Shown: positions 35,701 through 50,700 of the stretch, piece after piece | Numbering within the stretch: the stretch's first letter is position 1 | Layout: every line of letters starts with the position of its first letter | Origin: Bombyx mori | Taxonomy: Eukaryota > Arthropoda > Insecta > Lepidoptera > Bombycidae | Direction of reading: 5' to 3' | NCBI RefSeq assembly: GCF_030269925.1 | Contig: NC_085107.1 | Coordinates: 16,432,001-16,496,000 of the forward strand | Length of the DNA stretch: 64,000 nucleotides | Made by a program: the position numbers and the translations under genes | Notes under the pieces: model-generated | The model's database searches: none | What the model was told of the DNA's origin: nothing | What the model saw: only the letters and a program-made list of their open reading frames with translations

Positions 35701-38700
35701 CAACTGAATATAAGTAATTAACTCTTATAATAAACAGCTGGTATATATTATAGTAATGAATGCACTAACCAGTATCGGTATTCTAAGTCCTTTACGATTG
35801 AATTTAATTATTTTTTTATTCTACATAGACAGATGAAAGTGTTCAAAGTCGACTTAGCGTTTAGTGGTTGCCATGGATATCAACAACGTGAATGCTGTCG
35901 ATCATCTCGAGAGATGAGCTCAAAGTGCTTGAATTCAATTGCACAGTTTCCATGGAGGCTAAATGTTTGTTGTTTGAATAACAGTATTCAGCGTCGCAGC
36001 AATGGAAATAATGACGACTGGTGCCCCCCCAGTAAGAGATCGAGCGACAACTTCAGAGATGTTGATACCATACTCGAGGTAAATTACGAATGCCCTACCA
36101 AAATTTGCCCTACTAAAGAAATTTTCATTGTAACACATGGACAAATTCAACGGCACATTTGAACATAATACTGTAAACATCCCCCTGAATCTATGTATGG
36201 ATGAAAACGTGACATTACATATAATAATTAATACAATTTTTATGTTTTAATTTCGCGTTTGACTAAACTATTATTATTATTTATTTATTTTTATTGCCCT
36301 TGTAGGCAGACGAGCATGCGGCTCACCTGATGTTGAGTAGTTACCGTCGCCCATGGACTTCATCAATGTCAGGGGCAGAGCCAATTCGCTGCCTACTTTT
36401 AAGAACTCTCCATAAGCCTCGTTTGAAGAAGGAAATGTCATAGGGCTCGGGAAACACCGTGGAGCTCATTCTAAAGCCGGATGGTACGTGGCAAAAAATA
36501 TCTCTGGAAACGCACTGTGGATGAACGCAGTGGCTCCAGGTAGTATGGATGAACTCTAAAAAATGTTTGACCGTTCAAAATCAAAGAAAAACTAGACCCA
36601 TTTAGATGAAACTTGCGCTTAGACATTGTTAATTGTTCTGTTAATAAATTTAATTTATAATCTTATTGTACTGGCATTTGGATAATTATTTGCAATTTTC
36701 GGGAGCGACGCGTAATTCTTCGACGTTTTTACCTTTATTATCTATCCACAATTAGACGGTAGTTCCATAAATGGGATATTTAGCCGTAAAGGTAGTCATA
36801 ACATAACATAGTAGTTTACGATTCACGAAAGCCGAATAATACAATTGACGTTAATTAGGTAAATAAATAAAAACCAGTGTCCTTTGCTACGACGTCGGAA
36901 GTTGGAGATTTGAAATTTAAATCGAACTTAATAACGACCAATGGAAAGCGTTCTCATATGAATGTTTATTGAGTGAGTCAATAGGGTCTATAGTGAAATA
37001 AGACCGGGTGATATCTATAGTAATATATAAATCTACAGTGGTTTTTACGGATGTTCCGTTATAACTACTGAACCATGCATCCGATTAACTTTGAACTTGG
37101 TATCCATGTAGAAAATACATGTACTTAATGGATAGGCTAATACTTATATGAGTGTTGGACTCCCTACACCAGTTGGGGGAGCGTTAATGATGAGAATCTT
37201 TGTGGGGGTGAGAAATAATAATGTTAATTTTAAATGCCCAGCGAAGGGGACGGGTACAGCTAGTATTATATAATTTTAGACGGACATCGAACCGGATGGC
37301 GATGACTCTGAGCAAGACAAGCGCTGCGGCAGTCGCATGGCACAAGCCGGCACACAGACTTCACCGGAGAGCGTTGACGATATGCTGGTTCCAGTGCATT
37401 TGTTCGCGACCGGACCGAAGGTGAGAAGGAGGTCGATTACAAAATTCGTAGTCTCATTTTCATGTATTCTGGGGAGACTCCTAAGGGGTGAGCACGAATG
37501 ACCATCGAAAGCGTATTCGGATCGCTGTCGAGAAAAAATGTATAGGATTCAGAGTCTTTCTCGGAGCGTGGTGCAAGAGAGACGATCAAAACTTGTGTCT
37601 GAAGTGGAGAACTCTCTGGGGCGAGTCTCCAAATGTTACCAATAACCCGTTAAAGACACAAGTTTGCGCGTTCACTGCGAAGAAGGACCCCTTTGTCATG
37701 GCGCCGCAATTCCAAGGAGTATCCCTGCAACCTTCCGAGAGTATTGGGATACTTGGGGTCGACATTTCGAGCGATGTCCAGTTTCGGAGTCATTTGGAGC
37801 GCAGCCCTAGCCCTAGGACAGTGGTTCCGAAAATGGCGCATAGACATCAACCCAGCGAAAAGTACTGCGGTGCTATTTCAGAGGGGAAGCTCCATACGGA
37901 TTTCCTCCCGGATTAGGAGGAGGAATCTCACACCCCCGATTACTCTCTTTAGACAACCCATACCCTGGGCCAGGAAGGTCAAGTACCTGGGCGTTAACCT
38001 GGATGCATCGATGACATTCCGCCCGCATATAAAATCAGTCCGTGACCGTGCCGCGTTTATTCTCGGTAGACTCTACCCCATGATATGTAAGCGGAGTAAA
38101 ATGTCCCTTCGGAACAAGGTGACACTTTACAAAACTTGCATAAGGCCCGTCATGACTTACGCGAGTGTGGTGTTCGCTCACGCGGCCCGCACACACATAG
38201 ACACCCTCCAATCCCTACAATCCCGCTTTTGCAGGTTAGCCGTCGGGGCTCCGTGGTTCGTGAGGAACGTTGACCTACACGACGACCTGGGCCTCGAATT
38301 AATTCGGAAATACATGAAGTCAGCGTCGGAACGATACTTCGATAAGGCTATGCGTCATGATAATCGCCTTATCGTTGCCGCCGCTGACTACTCCCCGAAT
38401 CCTGATCATGCAGGAGCCAGTCACCGTCGACGCCCTAGACACGTCCTTACGGATCCATCAGACCTTTGCATTAGATGCCTTCAGCTCTAATACTAGGGGC
38501 AGGCTTAGGGACCCCGGTAACCGTACTCGTCGAACTCGACAAAGAGGTCGACGTGCAACCTAACCCATGCATCAGCCCGCTGAGTTTCTCGCCGGATCTT
38601 CTCAGCGGGTCGCGATTCCGATCCGGTAGTAGATTCATTCGCGAAACAATTACTCTTGAGTTGTTAGGTCGGCGCTCGGGCAGTTGTTAGCAAATCCCAC

Positions 38701-41700
38701 CCCTCTTGGCTGAGCCTTTGCTCGCCCACCTGTCCTGGTGAAACTGGAAAGGCCTTCGGGCCACCAGTAAACTTTCAATCATAAAAAAAAAAGTCATTTG
38801 GAAGGCAAAGCCAAGTTGGCGTCCAAAATGCTGGGAGTCCTCAACAGAGCGAAGCGGTACTTCACGCCTGGACAAAGGCTTTTGCTTTATAAAGCACAAG
38901 TCCGGCCTCGCGTGGAGTACTGCTCCCATCTCTGGGCCGGGGCTCCCAAATACCAGCTTCTTCCATTTGACTCCATACAGAGAAGGGCCGTTCGGATTGT
39001 CGATAATCCCGGTCTCACGGATCGTTTGGAACCTCTGGGTCTGCGGAGGGACTTCGGTTCCCTCTGTATTTTGTACCGTATGTTCCATGGGGAGTGCTCT
39101 GAGGAATTGTTCGAGATGATACCGGCATCTCGTTTTTACCATCGCACCGCCCGCCACCGGAGTAGAGTTCATCCATACTACCTGGAGCCACTGCGGTCAT
39201 CCACAGTGCGTTTCCAGAGGTCTTTTTTGCCACGTACCATCCGGCTATGGAATGAGCTCCCCTCCACGGTGTTTCCCGAGCGCTATGACATGTCCTTCTT
39301 CAAACGAGGCTTGTGGAGAGTATTAAGCGGTAGGCAGCGGCTTGGCTCTGTCCCTGGCATTTCTGAAGTCCATGGGCGACGGTAACCACTCACCATCAGG
39401 TGGGCTGTATGATCGTCTGCCTACAAGGGCAATAAAAAAAAAATAAAAAAATTTTCAACAGCGCCCCTACCGTCCGTAAAAATAATTAGTTTCAGCATCA
39501 CGAAGTAACGTAAATCTCGAAGGCTGGCTATCTAGTTCTACCATCTAATATAATACTCCGTTTTCGTATCTAGGACTCGATACATTTACATTAGGAACTA
39601 GATAGATTTTCGTGCTTGACGTACATTTTGTATAAACTATCACACATGTGAATCCGAGTGAATGTGTATTAAAATACTGGATAAAGCCCGAAAAATTTAT
39701 AGAATTAGGAAGAAAATACCCATGCTTATACAATGCCACATCTGAATCACTCGACATCTTAATACTTTTACGTTAAAACTCGACGCTATAACGCGTACTT
39801 AGCACTGCGTTTTAACGTCGCGCTCTTTTCATGTCACACAAATTTGACTAGATGGGTCCAACGCTCCTTGACGCAACGCATTCGCCAAATCATAGTGCCT
39901 TTCGATAGCAGTGTGAAACTTTAAAAGTATTAAGATTTTGAGTGATTCAGATGTGGCATTGTATAAGCATGAGTATTTTCTAACTAATTCTATAAATTTT
40001 TTGGGCATTATCCAGAATTTTAAACACATTAACTCGGACGCTAAATGAAATTTGTATAAAATTACAACGCCTGACGTCAAAGCGTCCTAACGCCGCGACA
40101 GAGCGTTGCGTACTTATAGCGCTGGGGCTCTGTTTGACGGTATGTTACCATAGTAGTACAACACATCTCGGCGTCATAGCGCGGTGTCAGTTTAGCGCTC
40201 TGACGCGCGCTAATTACGCGGTCTGTTTGACGAAGCCTTTAGGCTCATCTATAATTTATGTGACATGAAAAGAGCGCGACGTTAAAACGCAGCGCTAAGT
40301 ACGCGTTTTGTTTACCGAAGTCTTTAATAATGTATTTAGGATGGTCGTGTCAGTCCAATGCCGGTGCCTCGCGAGCGAACACCGGCGCGGTCTCGTCCGT
40401 ATCGACGCGCCAGCCCCCCGCCCCCGCCGCCGTCTCGCTCCGTGCCCGCCCCCCCACCGCCGAAGAAGCACGCACTCAGCCCGGCGCAGGCCGAAACTCT
40501 TCGATGTATTTTCGCAGCACTTTTATGGCACGAAGGTGGGTTTGTTTTGGTTACCTATTATTTGGATACCTAATAAATTTGTTAACTAACGCATACACTT
40601 TCTTTGTGTGGCTGCAAGGGACCTCTAAAGCTCGTTTCGGTCTTGTAACTGGGAATCATCGGTTCAATCTCGATAAAACGGTGATCGATAGGGAATGAAT
40701 TACTAACGATTCAGAACTGGTATTCTGTTCGCATGCGGCTATTACAAGTACCGTTTGCAACACCAACTTTTTAGTCGGATATTTTCTGGGACAAATGATA
40801 CACAATCATCCTCTAATGTAGCCTATTCTGTGCAAGGGGAACGTGAGACTCATATGTGTATATACGAGTATATACGTATAACCATTCTGTTCGTCACACG
40901 AATGTTTTCGTGCCGACGACCCTTGGTCCAGTAATGAGGGGCGTCAGTTGCCAATTGATAGTGGGCTCTTAAATTAACACCAGAGTTGTAAGACTACTGA
41001 CATTATTGAATTCCTCTCTCGGCAACACCAAGAACCCGGCATCCCTCTATCGCTAAATTATTCTTCTCATTTTAATTCATTTGGGTATTTTCAGGTATCG
41101 TACATGACGCAATAGCATGCGCGGCATTTTTAAAGTTCCACCCGCAGCTGCCGAAGCAAGGGACACGTGTGGTGACGCGATCGTCTCACGATTTCAGCCT
41201 GGCTCGTAACCAGAGGCACTCCGTTGAAGTCTCCAACGCGGGTAAGCATTCGATTCTATTGAAATTATGGATTACTTTTCTCAATATTTGTGCATATGTA
41301 TGCCGCGGTAGGGAAATTTTCTCATCAAAATACTTCATATTTTCACTCAATACTATTTCGTGACAGATCAATCATGCTATGACTTGTTTAGTTTTTTGAA
41401 ATCGCATATGAAAGCGTTTGGTTATCTTATCCACGGCATTGCTGGGCACTATCGCACATGTGCCATACATCACACTGCCAGGGATACGGCTAAGTAACCG
41501 TTGTATTAGACATCTTCAGCTCTAACACTAGGAGCCGGCTTAGGGACCCCGGAAACCATAATCGTCGAACTCGGCAAAGGGTTTATCGTGCAACCTAACC
41601 CATGTATCGGCTTGCTGAGTTTCTCGCCAGATCTTGTCAGCGGGTCGCGATTCCGATCCGGTAGTAGATTCATTCGCGAAGCAGCTGCTCTTGAGCTGTT

Positions 41701-44700
41701 AGGTCTCCTTCGCAGGCGCTCGGGCAGCTGTTAGCAAATCCCACCCCTCCTGGTTGAGCCTTTGCTCGCCCATCTGTCCTGGTAAAACTGGAAAGGCCTC
41801 AGGGCCACCAGTAACCCTTCAATAATAAAAAATAAAAAAGAAACAGCCAAGAATCTACCCTTTTTCTACTATGTGTTACCTAACAATGAATATCATTTTA
41901 TAGTGTCAAAGATCACAATATAGATATGCAATATAGTGGTTCTTGTTGTCCGAATTACCAGGTCACAGAGCGCTTTTTCAATTTTACTTTTGTATATGGT
42001 TATTACAAATTAATTTAAAAAAATATCGGTTTTGTTTTCTTCAAATATATTATGATACATTCAATATTGAATTTGTTTTCATAATAGGGCAGTACCTCAA
42101 CATAAATCCCTCGACTTTGGAGACATTAACTCGCTCCGGAATCGAAGCTAGCGAGAGTCGAGCCCGAAAAGCTGATGTGGACGTCCAAATGAATGAAGAT
42201 TATATGCAACCGCAATGCAGCACTTCAACGGGTAAGTTAAATTATGTATTTAAAAATAGATAAATATGTACAATTAAAAATATATTAATAACTCAAAAGA
42301 ATTTAAGAAATTGTTGAATTTTTATGCGGGATATCTTGTTATTGATTAGTGACGTCAACGTCATTGTGGATTATGCAAGTTCTGAACCAAAACGCGCTTT
42401 GAGGGGTGAGACGGAAGGGATAGAATACCTCGTTTCAATTCCCAAAGAATTAAATCAGTCGATTTAAGCTATGTCTTCAATATACCTATTTTATTTAATT
42501 GCGTTCTTTGTCAAGTAAAACTTCAGATTCGTTTTATTAATATTGAGAGACAGAAAACAATTGCTCAAAACCTCGACCATAAGAAACTTTTGAGTTACAC
42601 CGCTGTTCTTACAAGTAAGTATTAGTTCTTGGGTTTTTTATATCTTTGATTTGGGGCCGAGCTCACAGCCCACCTGGTGTTAGGTGGTTACTGGAGCCCA
42701 TAGACATTTACAACGTAAGTGAATCACACACATTGAGATATAAGTTCTAATCCTTCTCAGTCTCAGTATAGTTACAACGGCTGCCCCATTCTTCAAACCG
42801 AAACGCATTACTGCTTCAGGGCAGAAATAGGCGGGGCGGTGGTACCTACCCGTGCGGACTCACAAGAGGTGCTACCACCAGTAAAAAACTTTATTAAAAC
42901 TTTACTTAATAAAAGTGACTTTATTTGGTCAGGTGAGATCTAAAATTAAGACCGTTTTTCTTAGAGACGTCCTGAACTTGCGTATTAATATGTGAATTTA
43001 ATGTTAAGCATTAATTGTTTATTGATATAATTTTATCTTAGATCCAGTTCCCCCTCCGGCTGTAGTGAATGTGTTGCCTCCCGCATTGCGCGCTCTGGTG
43101 GCTCTGTGGGACGCTCTCTACGATGCAGATCAACTATCTGCCACCACCGAGAAGTAAGTTACAGCTATTTTTATTTGGATCGAGTCAATGGCATTGGTTC
43201 TAAGTCTCAATTTTTACAGTACAACTTGTGCCCAAACCTTCAAACCGAAACGCGTTACTGCTTCACGGTGGAAGTAGGTACGGTGGTAGGACCTATCCGT
43301 GTTGGCTCACAAGACGCTCTACCATCAGTGTAACTTTCTAAACGTTAGTAATAGGGGTATATTTAAAATCACTGCTCAGCTTAAAAAAAACTATATCAGT
43401 AAATAACATATCTATACTTAATATATAAATCTACAGTGGTTTTTACGGATGCTCCGTTATAACTATTCAACCATGCATCCGATTGACTTGAAACTTGGTA
43501 GAAAATACTTGTACTTAATGGATAGGCTAATATTTATATGAGTGTTGGACTCCCTACACCAGTTGGGGGAGCGTTAATGATGCGAATCTTTGTGGGGGTG
43601 AGAAATAATAATGTTAATTTTAAATGCCCTGCGAAGCGGACGGGTACAGATAGTATAGTCATAAAATTAAAAATTCAAGGAACAAGAGGGGAGTACCACA
43701 AGATAAGCCCGAATCAGAGGAATTGCGACCGCTTTTGTTAAGGATCAAACGGGATCTGGCGCGACGCCAGACGACCAAGACCCCGTACGTAGTACAGTGC
43801 GAGCTGTGCGGGGGCTCGAACGTGCCGCCGCCGCTGGCCGCGCACATGCGCCACGCCCACCCGGGCTGCCGAGCCGTCACGCTGCATGGATACGACCGCG
43901 CTGGCACCTACAGGGAGGCCGAGCCGCAGGCCGCCACCGCCGACACCCCGGTCACGGCGTGTGGACAACTCGCCCAAGGTCAGACGTCACCCTTTTTATC
44001 TTTTTTTATTGCTTAGATGGGTGGACGAGCTCACAGCCCACTTGGTGTTAAGTGGTTACTGGAGCCCATAGACATCCACAGCGTAAATGCGCCACCCACC
44101 TTGAGATATAAGTTCTAAGGTCTCAGTATAGTTACAACGGCTGCCCCACCCTTCAAACCGAAACGCATTACTGCTTCAAGGCAGAAATAGGCAGGGTGGT
44201 GGTACCCACCCGCGCGGACTCACAAGTGGTCCTACCACCAGCAAAAGTTTTATTATTACTTATTTTCATGTTTAATGTCGAGAAGTAGTACGAGAAGTCT
44301 GACGTAAGTTATCAAAACTCCAAAGCCAAATGGTGCATGGCAAAAATGATCTCTAAAAACCCACTCTGAAACGAACGAGGTTAATTATTTGGTAGCAATG
44401 AATATCATTTTCTGCTTTATTTTGGTTGCATGCATTCGATATATTTACCTTGTACGTTTGATGGTAAGTGAGAGATTAGCGGTTGAGATTTTTATTATCC
44501 TCATAATACCTACTTCGCATTCAATTAATGTAAAATTGAATTTTTTCCATCAGCATACGAACTATGGTACATCTATTGCGAGAGGTGCAGAGAGAAAACT
44601 CTAAAAGCCAAGTCGAAGTCGGCCATGAACATGTCGACCGAACGACTAGACATGATTCCCGGAATTGATCACAATGTGATGAAAGAGAACGCTTTGTTCC

Positions 44701-47700
44701 TCCTCGATTTGGCTCCACTCACTGATTCAGGTTGGTTCATGCTAAAATACTCTTAAGTACAATCACCCTTCAAGTCTTGTCGAATGTGAATGACGTCATT
44801 AGCCTTACTGAAATCGCATTAAAATACGACTCTTAGATTTGAAAATAGAACACAAGGCTGCTCAGGGTAGGAGTAGATGGATTTGTATCACTGTACGCCA
44901 GGTTAGAGCCCCGTGAGCTCACCTAGTCGTTCGGTGAATCTAGTATGACTATACTCTATGGTAGCCAACTCAATTGGTTTTTTTTAAAAGGGATATTATG
45001 ACCTGGTAACTAAGACCTTTAAGTCATATCTTATTTTAATTTATATTCTTATCTTTATGAAAAATGATATTATGCAGTGAAACGAAATGAAATGAAGATG
45101 ATTCATTTGAGATCGACTGGGATGAAATTAAATGAAATGAGATGAGATGATATGGGATGAAATATAATATCAGTAAAATGGTGGTCATTTACTGAGATTT
45201 TTTCAGTGTACTTTTTGGAGGATCCCGAGAAGTTACGTCCAGCGGCTTTGTTTCATTTCCCCACTTTTGTGCACTTTCACAAATGGCAGCCTGAAGAAAC
45301 TAAATAGATAAAGTAAAAAAAATCACACAACTTCACTACTCGCGTTCCCGCCAAAAAGTCCTCAATTGGTATTCTGATACATATAAAGTAGAGTAGCGAA
45401 AGAAGGATTAGCTCACACATGCTCGGTTTCTATACCCGTGTTGTTTAGTAGTGTCATAAGAAGGTAGTTTCTGGTTAATTAATATATTGGAGTTTTACGA
45501 CACAGAACCTCTAAGCGTGTCTCCATGGAGCGAGAACTTGAGTCGAAGCCCCCCGACTTCGCCGGGGAGCGTATGGCAACCGGCGCCTCCCTTCCAATGC
45601 CTACAAGCACTCGGCGCTGAGCCTAAAGAGAACGACAACAACGACGCCGCCAAGTATCACTCGCTAGGACGTCCGCAACCCCCTGCCATCGCTCCTACAG
45701 TAAGTATCAATACACATATAAAGAAAAACCTTTATCGTTTCAAACCTTTAAAACTAATAATAATAATAATAATATAAAGCCTCTCAAAACATCTCGAGAG
45801 GCCTGGTCTCAACAAAAAGTCGCTGGTGACCCAAATGCAAAAAGCAGTCTTGCTCGACAATGCCCGTATAGTTCGCCGGGTTCTCTCCCAATAGTCCCTA
45901 ACGCTCCGGCCGATTGTTGCCCACCTCGCCAGAGTGTGTCCTGCCGTCTTCCCAGGCGAGGCAGTGTTTAATACACTTAATAATAATAATTGCATTTATT
46001 TATTCCATAACACACATACAAATAAATTTTCAATTAACATGATAACATGACATAAAAATTCCAAAACTCTTTACTTTTAAAACAGATTTTTCTTAGACGG
46101 AATCACTGACCTGTCTGTAATTCAGTGAAGATAGAATTCAGTTTTGTTTAGTATAATAATACTGTTTAAAATATTAATTTTAAAAGAGATAAAGTGCTTT
46201 AAATGTTGTTTTCTTATTATATCACAGAAAACACAATGAAGTATTTTATTGTTTATGCATTGCATTATGCAAAAGTAGTTTTAATCGACTAGCAAAGTTT
46301 TGATATATGTACATAAGCGCTTGAAATTTCGGTGGAAATTTAAGACCTAGGTGATTAGTGAGAGTATTTTAACGTTCTCGATAGCGTAAAAGCTAATTCA
46401 AATTTAAATGCAGTTGGAACAGCGTCCCTATTGGCAAACGTAGGCAATCGTTCCAACTCCATACAAATTTGAATTAACTTTTACGTTATCGAGAACTTTG
46501 AAAAACTCGCACTAAGCACATAGATGCCGTATTATTAATCGCAATGTATTTAGCATTGATGATATGAGAGTATGCCCTATTTGGCATTGAAAATTATCAC
46601 TTCATACGACAATTTAAAAACATTTAGCTATTATTAAGTTAAATTGGCTGTTACTTTCTCATGAATAACGTTTTCCTTTCCGACATAATTTTTTAAAATG
46701 TCTTCCGTTTGTAGGTGTCGAATTTCGCCGCTCCGGAGGCCAGCCTTGGTTTCCAGCCCCGAGTCCACCGTTCTGTGTCTATGGGACAAGCCGGAGGAGA
46801 CCTCGCGGCAGCCGCCCGACCTCTGCTCACTCGCAAGTTGCGTAGCGATTCGCATGACACCGCCACCGGTACGCTGTTAAATATCAACTTTTCTTGAGGA
46901 ACTCACGAACTATCTTCTTTCTTTTTAATTTTGAGTGATTACTGGTTGCCCGAGGCTTTTACAGTTTCACCAGGGCAGGTGGGCGAGAAAAGGCTCAGCT
47001 AGGAGGGGTGGAATTTGCTAACAGCTGCCCGAGCGCCTCCAAAGGAGACTTAACAACTCAAGGGCATCTGCTTCGCGAATGAATCTACTACCGGATCAGA
47101 ATCGCGACCCGCTGAGAAAATCCGATGAGAAACTCAGCGGGCTGATGCATGAGTTAGGTTGTACGGTTACTGGGGTCCCTAAGCAGGCTCCTAGTGTTAA
47201 AGTTGAAGGCTTCCACGACCTATCTATTACAGTGTCAAGCAGTTCCAGAGCCCATATAGATAGCACAATATATTTGCCGCCGTCAGAATTGCTAATGAGA
47301 AATTAAATTTTAATTTTAATGATCTAAATATATATATAAAGTTTTTTTTTTTATTAAGTTCACGTTAAATCGATTACACGAACACTTATTTTTAATTATT
47401 TGTTCTTACTGAAAACTGTTTTTTACTAATAAAATTTAAGCATATTTCATACTTTCGTGTTTTTCGTTTTTGCCTAAAATTATTTTTTAATGTATTAATA
47501 AAAATCAAATGCTTTGTACATACATATATTGGAATCGCAACCTTTCAATTGTGGTGGAATCTGTTTAGTTGTAAAAAATAGATATGGCAGCGTTACCTCC
47601 GTATGCTGACTTACAATACACTCTGCAACTGTCTATATTTTCCTAGTTCTATATCGATAAGCTTAACATAGACTAAGTAAAGTTGAATATCATAGATTCC

Positions 47701-50700
47701 TAACGACCAAACAGGTAGTGGATTGTCACTGCTCTCGCAACCGAGCAAGGCGCTGAAGGGTCTACTCAGCTGCGGCGATTGGAGTGCCACGGACTGTCCT
47801 TTGTCCGCATTTGAAGCCCCTCGACTAGACTCCAACATTATAATGAAAAGGCCGGTGCTGAGCTTCGTGCTCGCAAAACGCGATTTGGCCGCTCACAGAG
47901 AGAAAATGGACGCGGCCGTCAGGATTAACATTGTCAGACAATACGCGTTTGAGGTGGGCTTTTTATAGCAAATAGCATTTTAAATTGGTATTATAGGCGA
48001 TTGCATGCAGCAGAGATGCGAATGTTGCGATAGATGTGTGGAGTAACGAGAATGGTTAGAATACGGAATGAATATGTTACAGGAAGTCTGAAAGTGGCAC
48101 CTGTGACAGAGAAGCTGAGAAGTGCGCGTTTGGGATGGTATGGACATGTGATGAGACGAAATGAAAATGAGGTTGGTAAGAAAATGTTAACTATGAATGT
48201 GGAAGGATATAGAGGAAGAGGTAGACCTAAGAAGAAATGGATGGATTGCGGGAAAGACGATATGGGTAAGAGGGGAGTGAGCGAAGAAATGGTATATGAT
48301 AGAAGATTATGGAAGGAGAAAACATGTTGCGCCGACCCCAGGTGACTGGGAGAAATGCAGGAGAATGATGATGTATTATAAGTATTGCTTTCGGTGACAA
48401 TTTAAAGAAAGAAAAAAATTACGTTTTTTTGTTTAATGTAGGCCCTCAATTGGCTGCTTCGTTCAGCGACACAGCCAATCTGCGCCCACGATGTTATGTG
48501 GTGGTTCTGTACAGCTTTGGAAAAGTTTGCCAGGATCGTACCACCACCGCACATTGTTGAAGATAATAAGGAGGTGAAACTTTGTTTTTATGATAAAATA
48601 CTAACACCGTTCGCAGTGATTGCTGTTAGGTATATAAATACACAATGTTTAACCCTTTTAGTGCTGAGTTTATTTTCACATATCTTGCAGAAACTGCTAA
48701 AAGTTTTGTGTAAAAAAGTACCTTACAAAGAACTATAACTTAAAAAAAAAACAACAATTAATGCTAAATTCATACGAAAAAAGTTACTGATTTATTAAAA
48801 ATGTTATACATACGTGCGCTTAGACACGTCCGTATCGGTATTAGGCATCGCCTAATACCTATAACCAAACTGTGCTATAGTCGGTATTCCGACGCTTTTC
48901 ACTTTATATGCATTAATAAAGAGTCGATCTGTCGACCGCTCTCACCCAAAGTGCTATATCACTTTCGCTGCCATCTCGGTCACTGTTCTAGTCGAACCCG
49001 TCGCTTGCGACGAAGAGCTCAGCGAGTAAATTAAACCACAGATAACCCGCTGAGTTAGTTTCTCGTCGGGTCCCTTCTCAGTAGGTCTCGTTTTCGATCC
49101 GGTGATAGATTCTATTAAGTACTGTTCTTGTTAAGGTCAACAACTTGTTAGCAACACCTCCTGGTTTGAGCCGCGTGACGCCAGGGTAACGCTGAAATAG
49201 CCTCTCAAGGTTATAGGTAGGAAAAAAAAAAGCCTACGCTTTTCAGCTCTAGTGGCACTCAATGCACAGTAATAGAAATTGAAAATGTAATCTATACTAA
49301 TATGTATATAAATCTCCAGTGGTTTTTACGGATGTTCCGTTATAACTATAGAACCGTGCATCCGATTGACTTGAAACATTGTCTCCTCCTCCTCCTTGCG
49401 TCGGTTTCCTCATTACTGAGGGTCGTGGTCATGGCCTTGAGACAGATTGTTTTTTATAGTGCACCGCCAGCTGTTCCTATCTGCAGCTGAGTGCAGAGCA
49501 TCGTGCACTGTGGTATCCAGGGCTGCACGAATCTGGTCCGTCCAACGGGTCGGGTTCCTGCCTCTTAGTCGCTTGCCCTCGACCTTTCCAGTGACCATCA
49601 ATTTCTCTAAGTTGTCACTGTCTTTCCTTGCGATGTGGCCAAAGAATTCAAGAATCCTTCGCATGCAAATGGTGGAGAGTCTAGTCCGGATCTTCAACTG
49701 AGCTAGGATGGATAAATTGGTGCGGCGTGCGGTCCAGGGAATACCCAATATCCTCCTCCAGCACCACATTTCGAAGGCATCAATCCGATTGATTGTATAA
49801 TTGTATTGTGTAATGTAATTGAAACATTGTATCCATATCGAAAATACATGTACTTAATGGATAGGCTAATATTTATATGAGCGTTGGACTCCCTAATTAA
49901 TAATAATGACAATAAATAATAATGTTAATTTTAAATGCTCAGCGAAGCGGGCGAGTACGGCTAGTATTTTTATAAATAGTTCAATATACGATTTTTGTTG
50001 ACACATCGTCTTCTCGCTTTAAAACTGTTTAATTTTACAGGAGAGTGTTTTAACGGTTTAACATGTGATCTTTTTAATAGTAGTCATCTTTGCAACGTTT
50101 ATTTTTTATTTTTTACCAGTTACATTATCTGTCTTTTAAAGTAAGATAAAATTATGTATTAATTTTGTTAATAGTAGTCAAAATATAGGTAAACTAAAAA
50201 AAAAATTAAAACTAAACTACGCTCTTCTGACAGTATTTATTAGAAAAATACTGGTGATACCAAATGATTCCGCATATTAAGTCAACTTCGATTTTTTTTG
50301 GAAATGGCACACTTTTAATGCGAAAAGACGACATGTGAATTTCTTATTTACAGAATGCAGTAGCAGAGCCGATACGCACGGTCCCGCCAACCGCTTCGAC
50401 GTCCGCCATCTGCCCCGGCGGCCGAGCAGCCCGCGGCGCCCGAGCTGCTTTCCACTCGTTCCTGGGCTCCGTCAGTACTTTAGCACCATCGCTACCACAC
50501 GCCAGTGCCGCGAGTCTGCAGGCCATACGATGCTGGGCGCTCCACTACTCCAGCCACGATCGGGCTTTCTTGCACAGGTATATTGACAACGCTCTGCATG
50601 CATGTATTTTATACGAATTTTTTTGGGAAGAGTTGTTGGGTTCAACTGGGGACTTGGCTGTACGCGATTACCTACGTTCGCCTGCCTAAAACTACTCACA

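Noticed and set aside
35829..35984. Longer version of hiw exon 9, open in the same phase
   Set aside because: The added residues are Cys-rich and unlike the family; a better acceptor at 35,981-35,984 gives a plausible linker.
37488..37916. A host gene of 142 codons
   Set aside because: It is CR1 LINE coding sequence read through into a nested jockey LINE.
38687..39233. Minus-strand ORFs of 161 and 72 codons
   Set aside because: They lie antisense to the CR1 reverse-transcriptase end and have no independent support.
45487..45505. Start of hiw exon 17 at the open-frame start
   Set aside because: Phase from exon 16 requires the acceptor 'cacag' at 45,505; the earlier bases belong to the intron.
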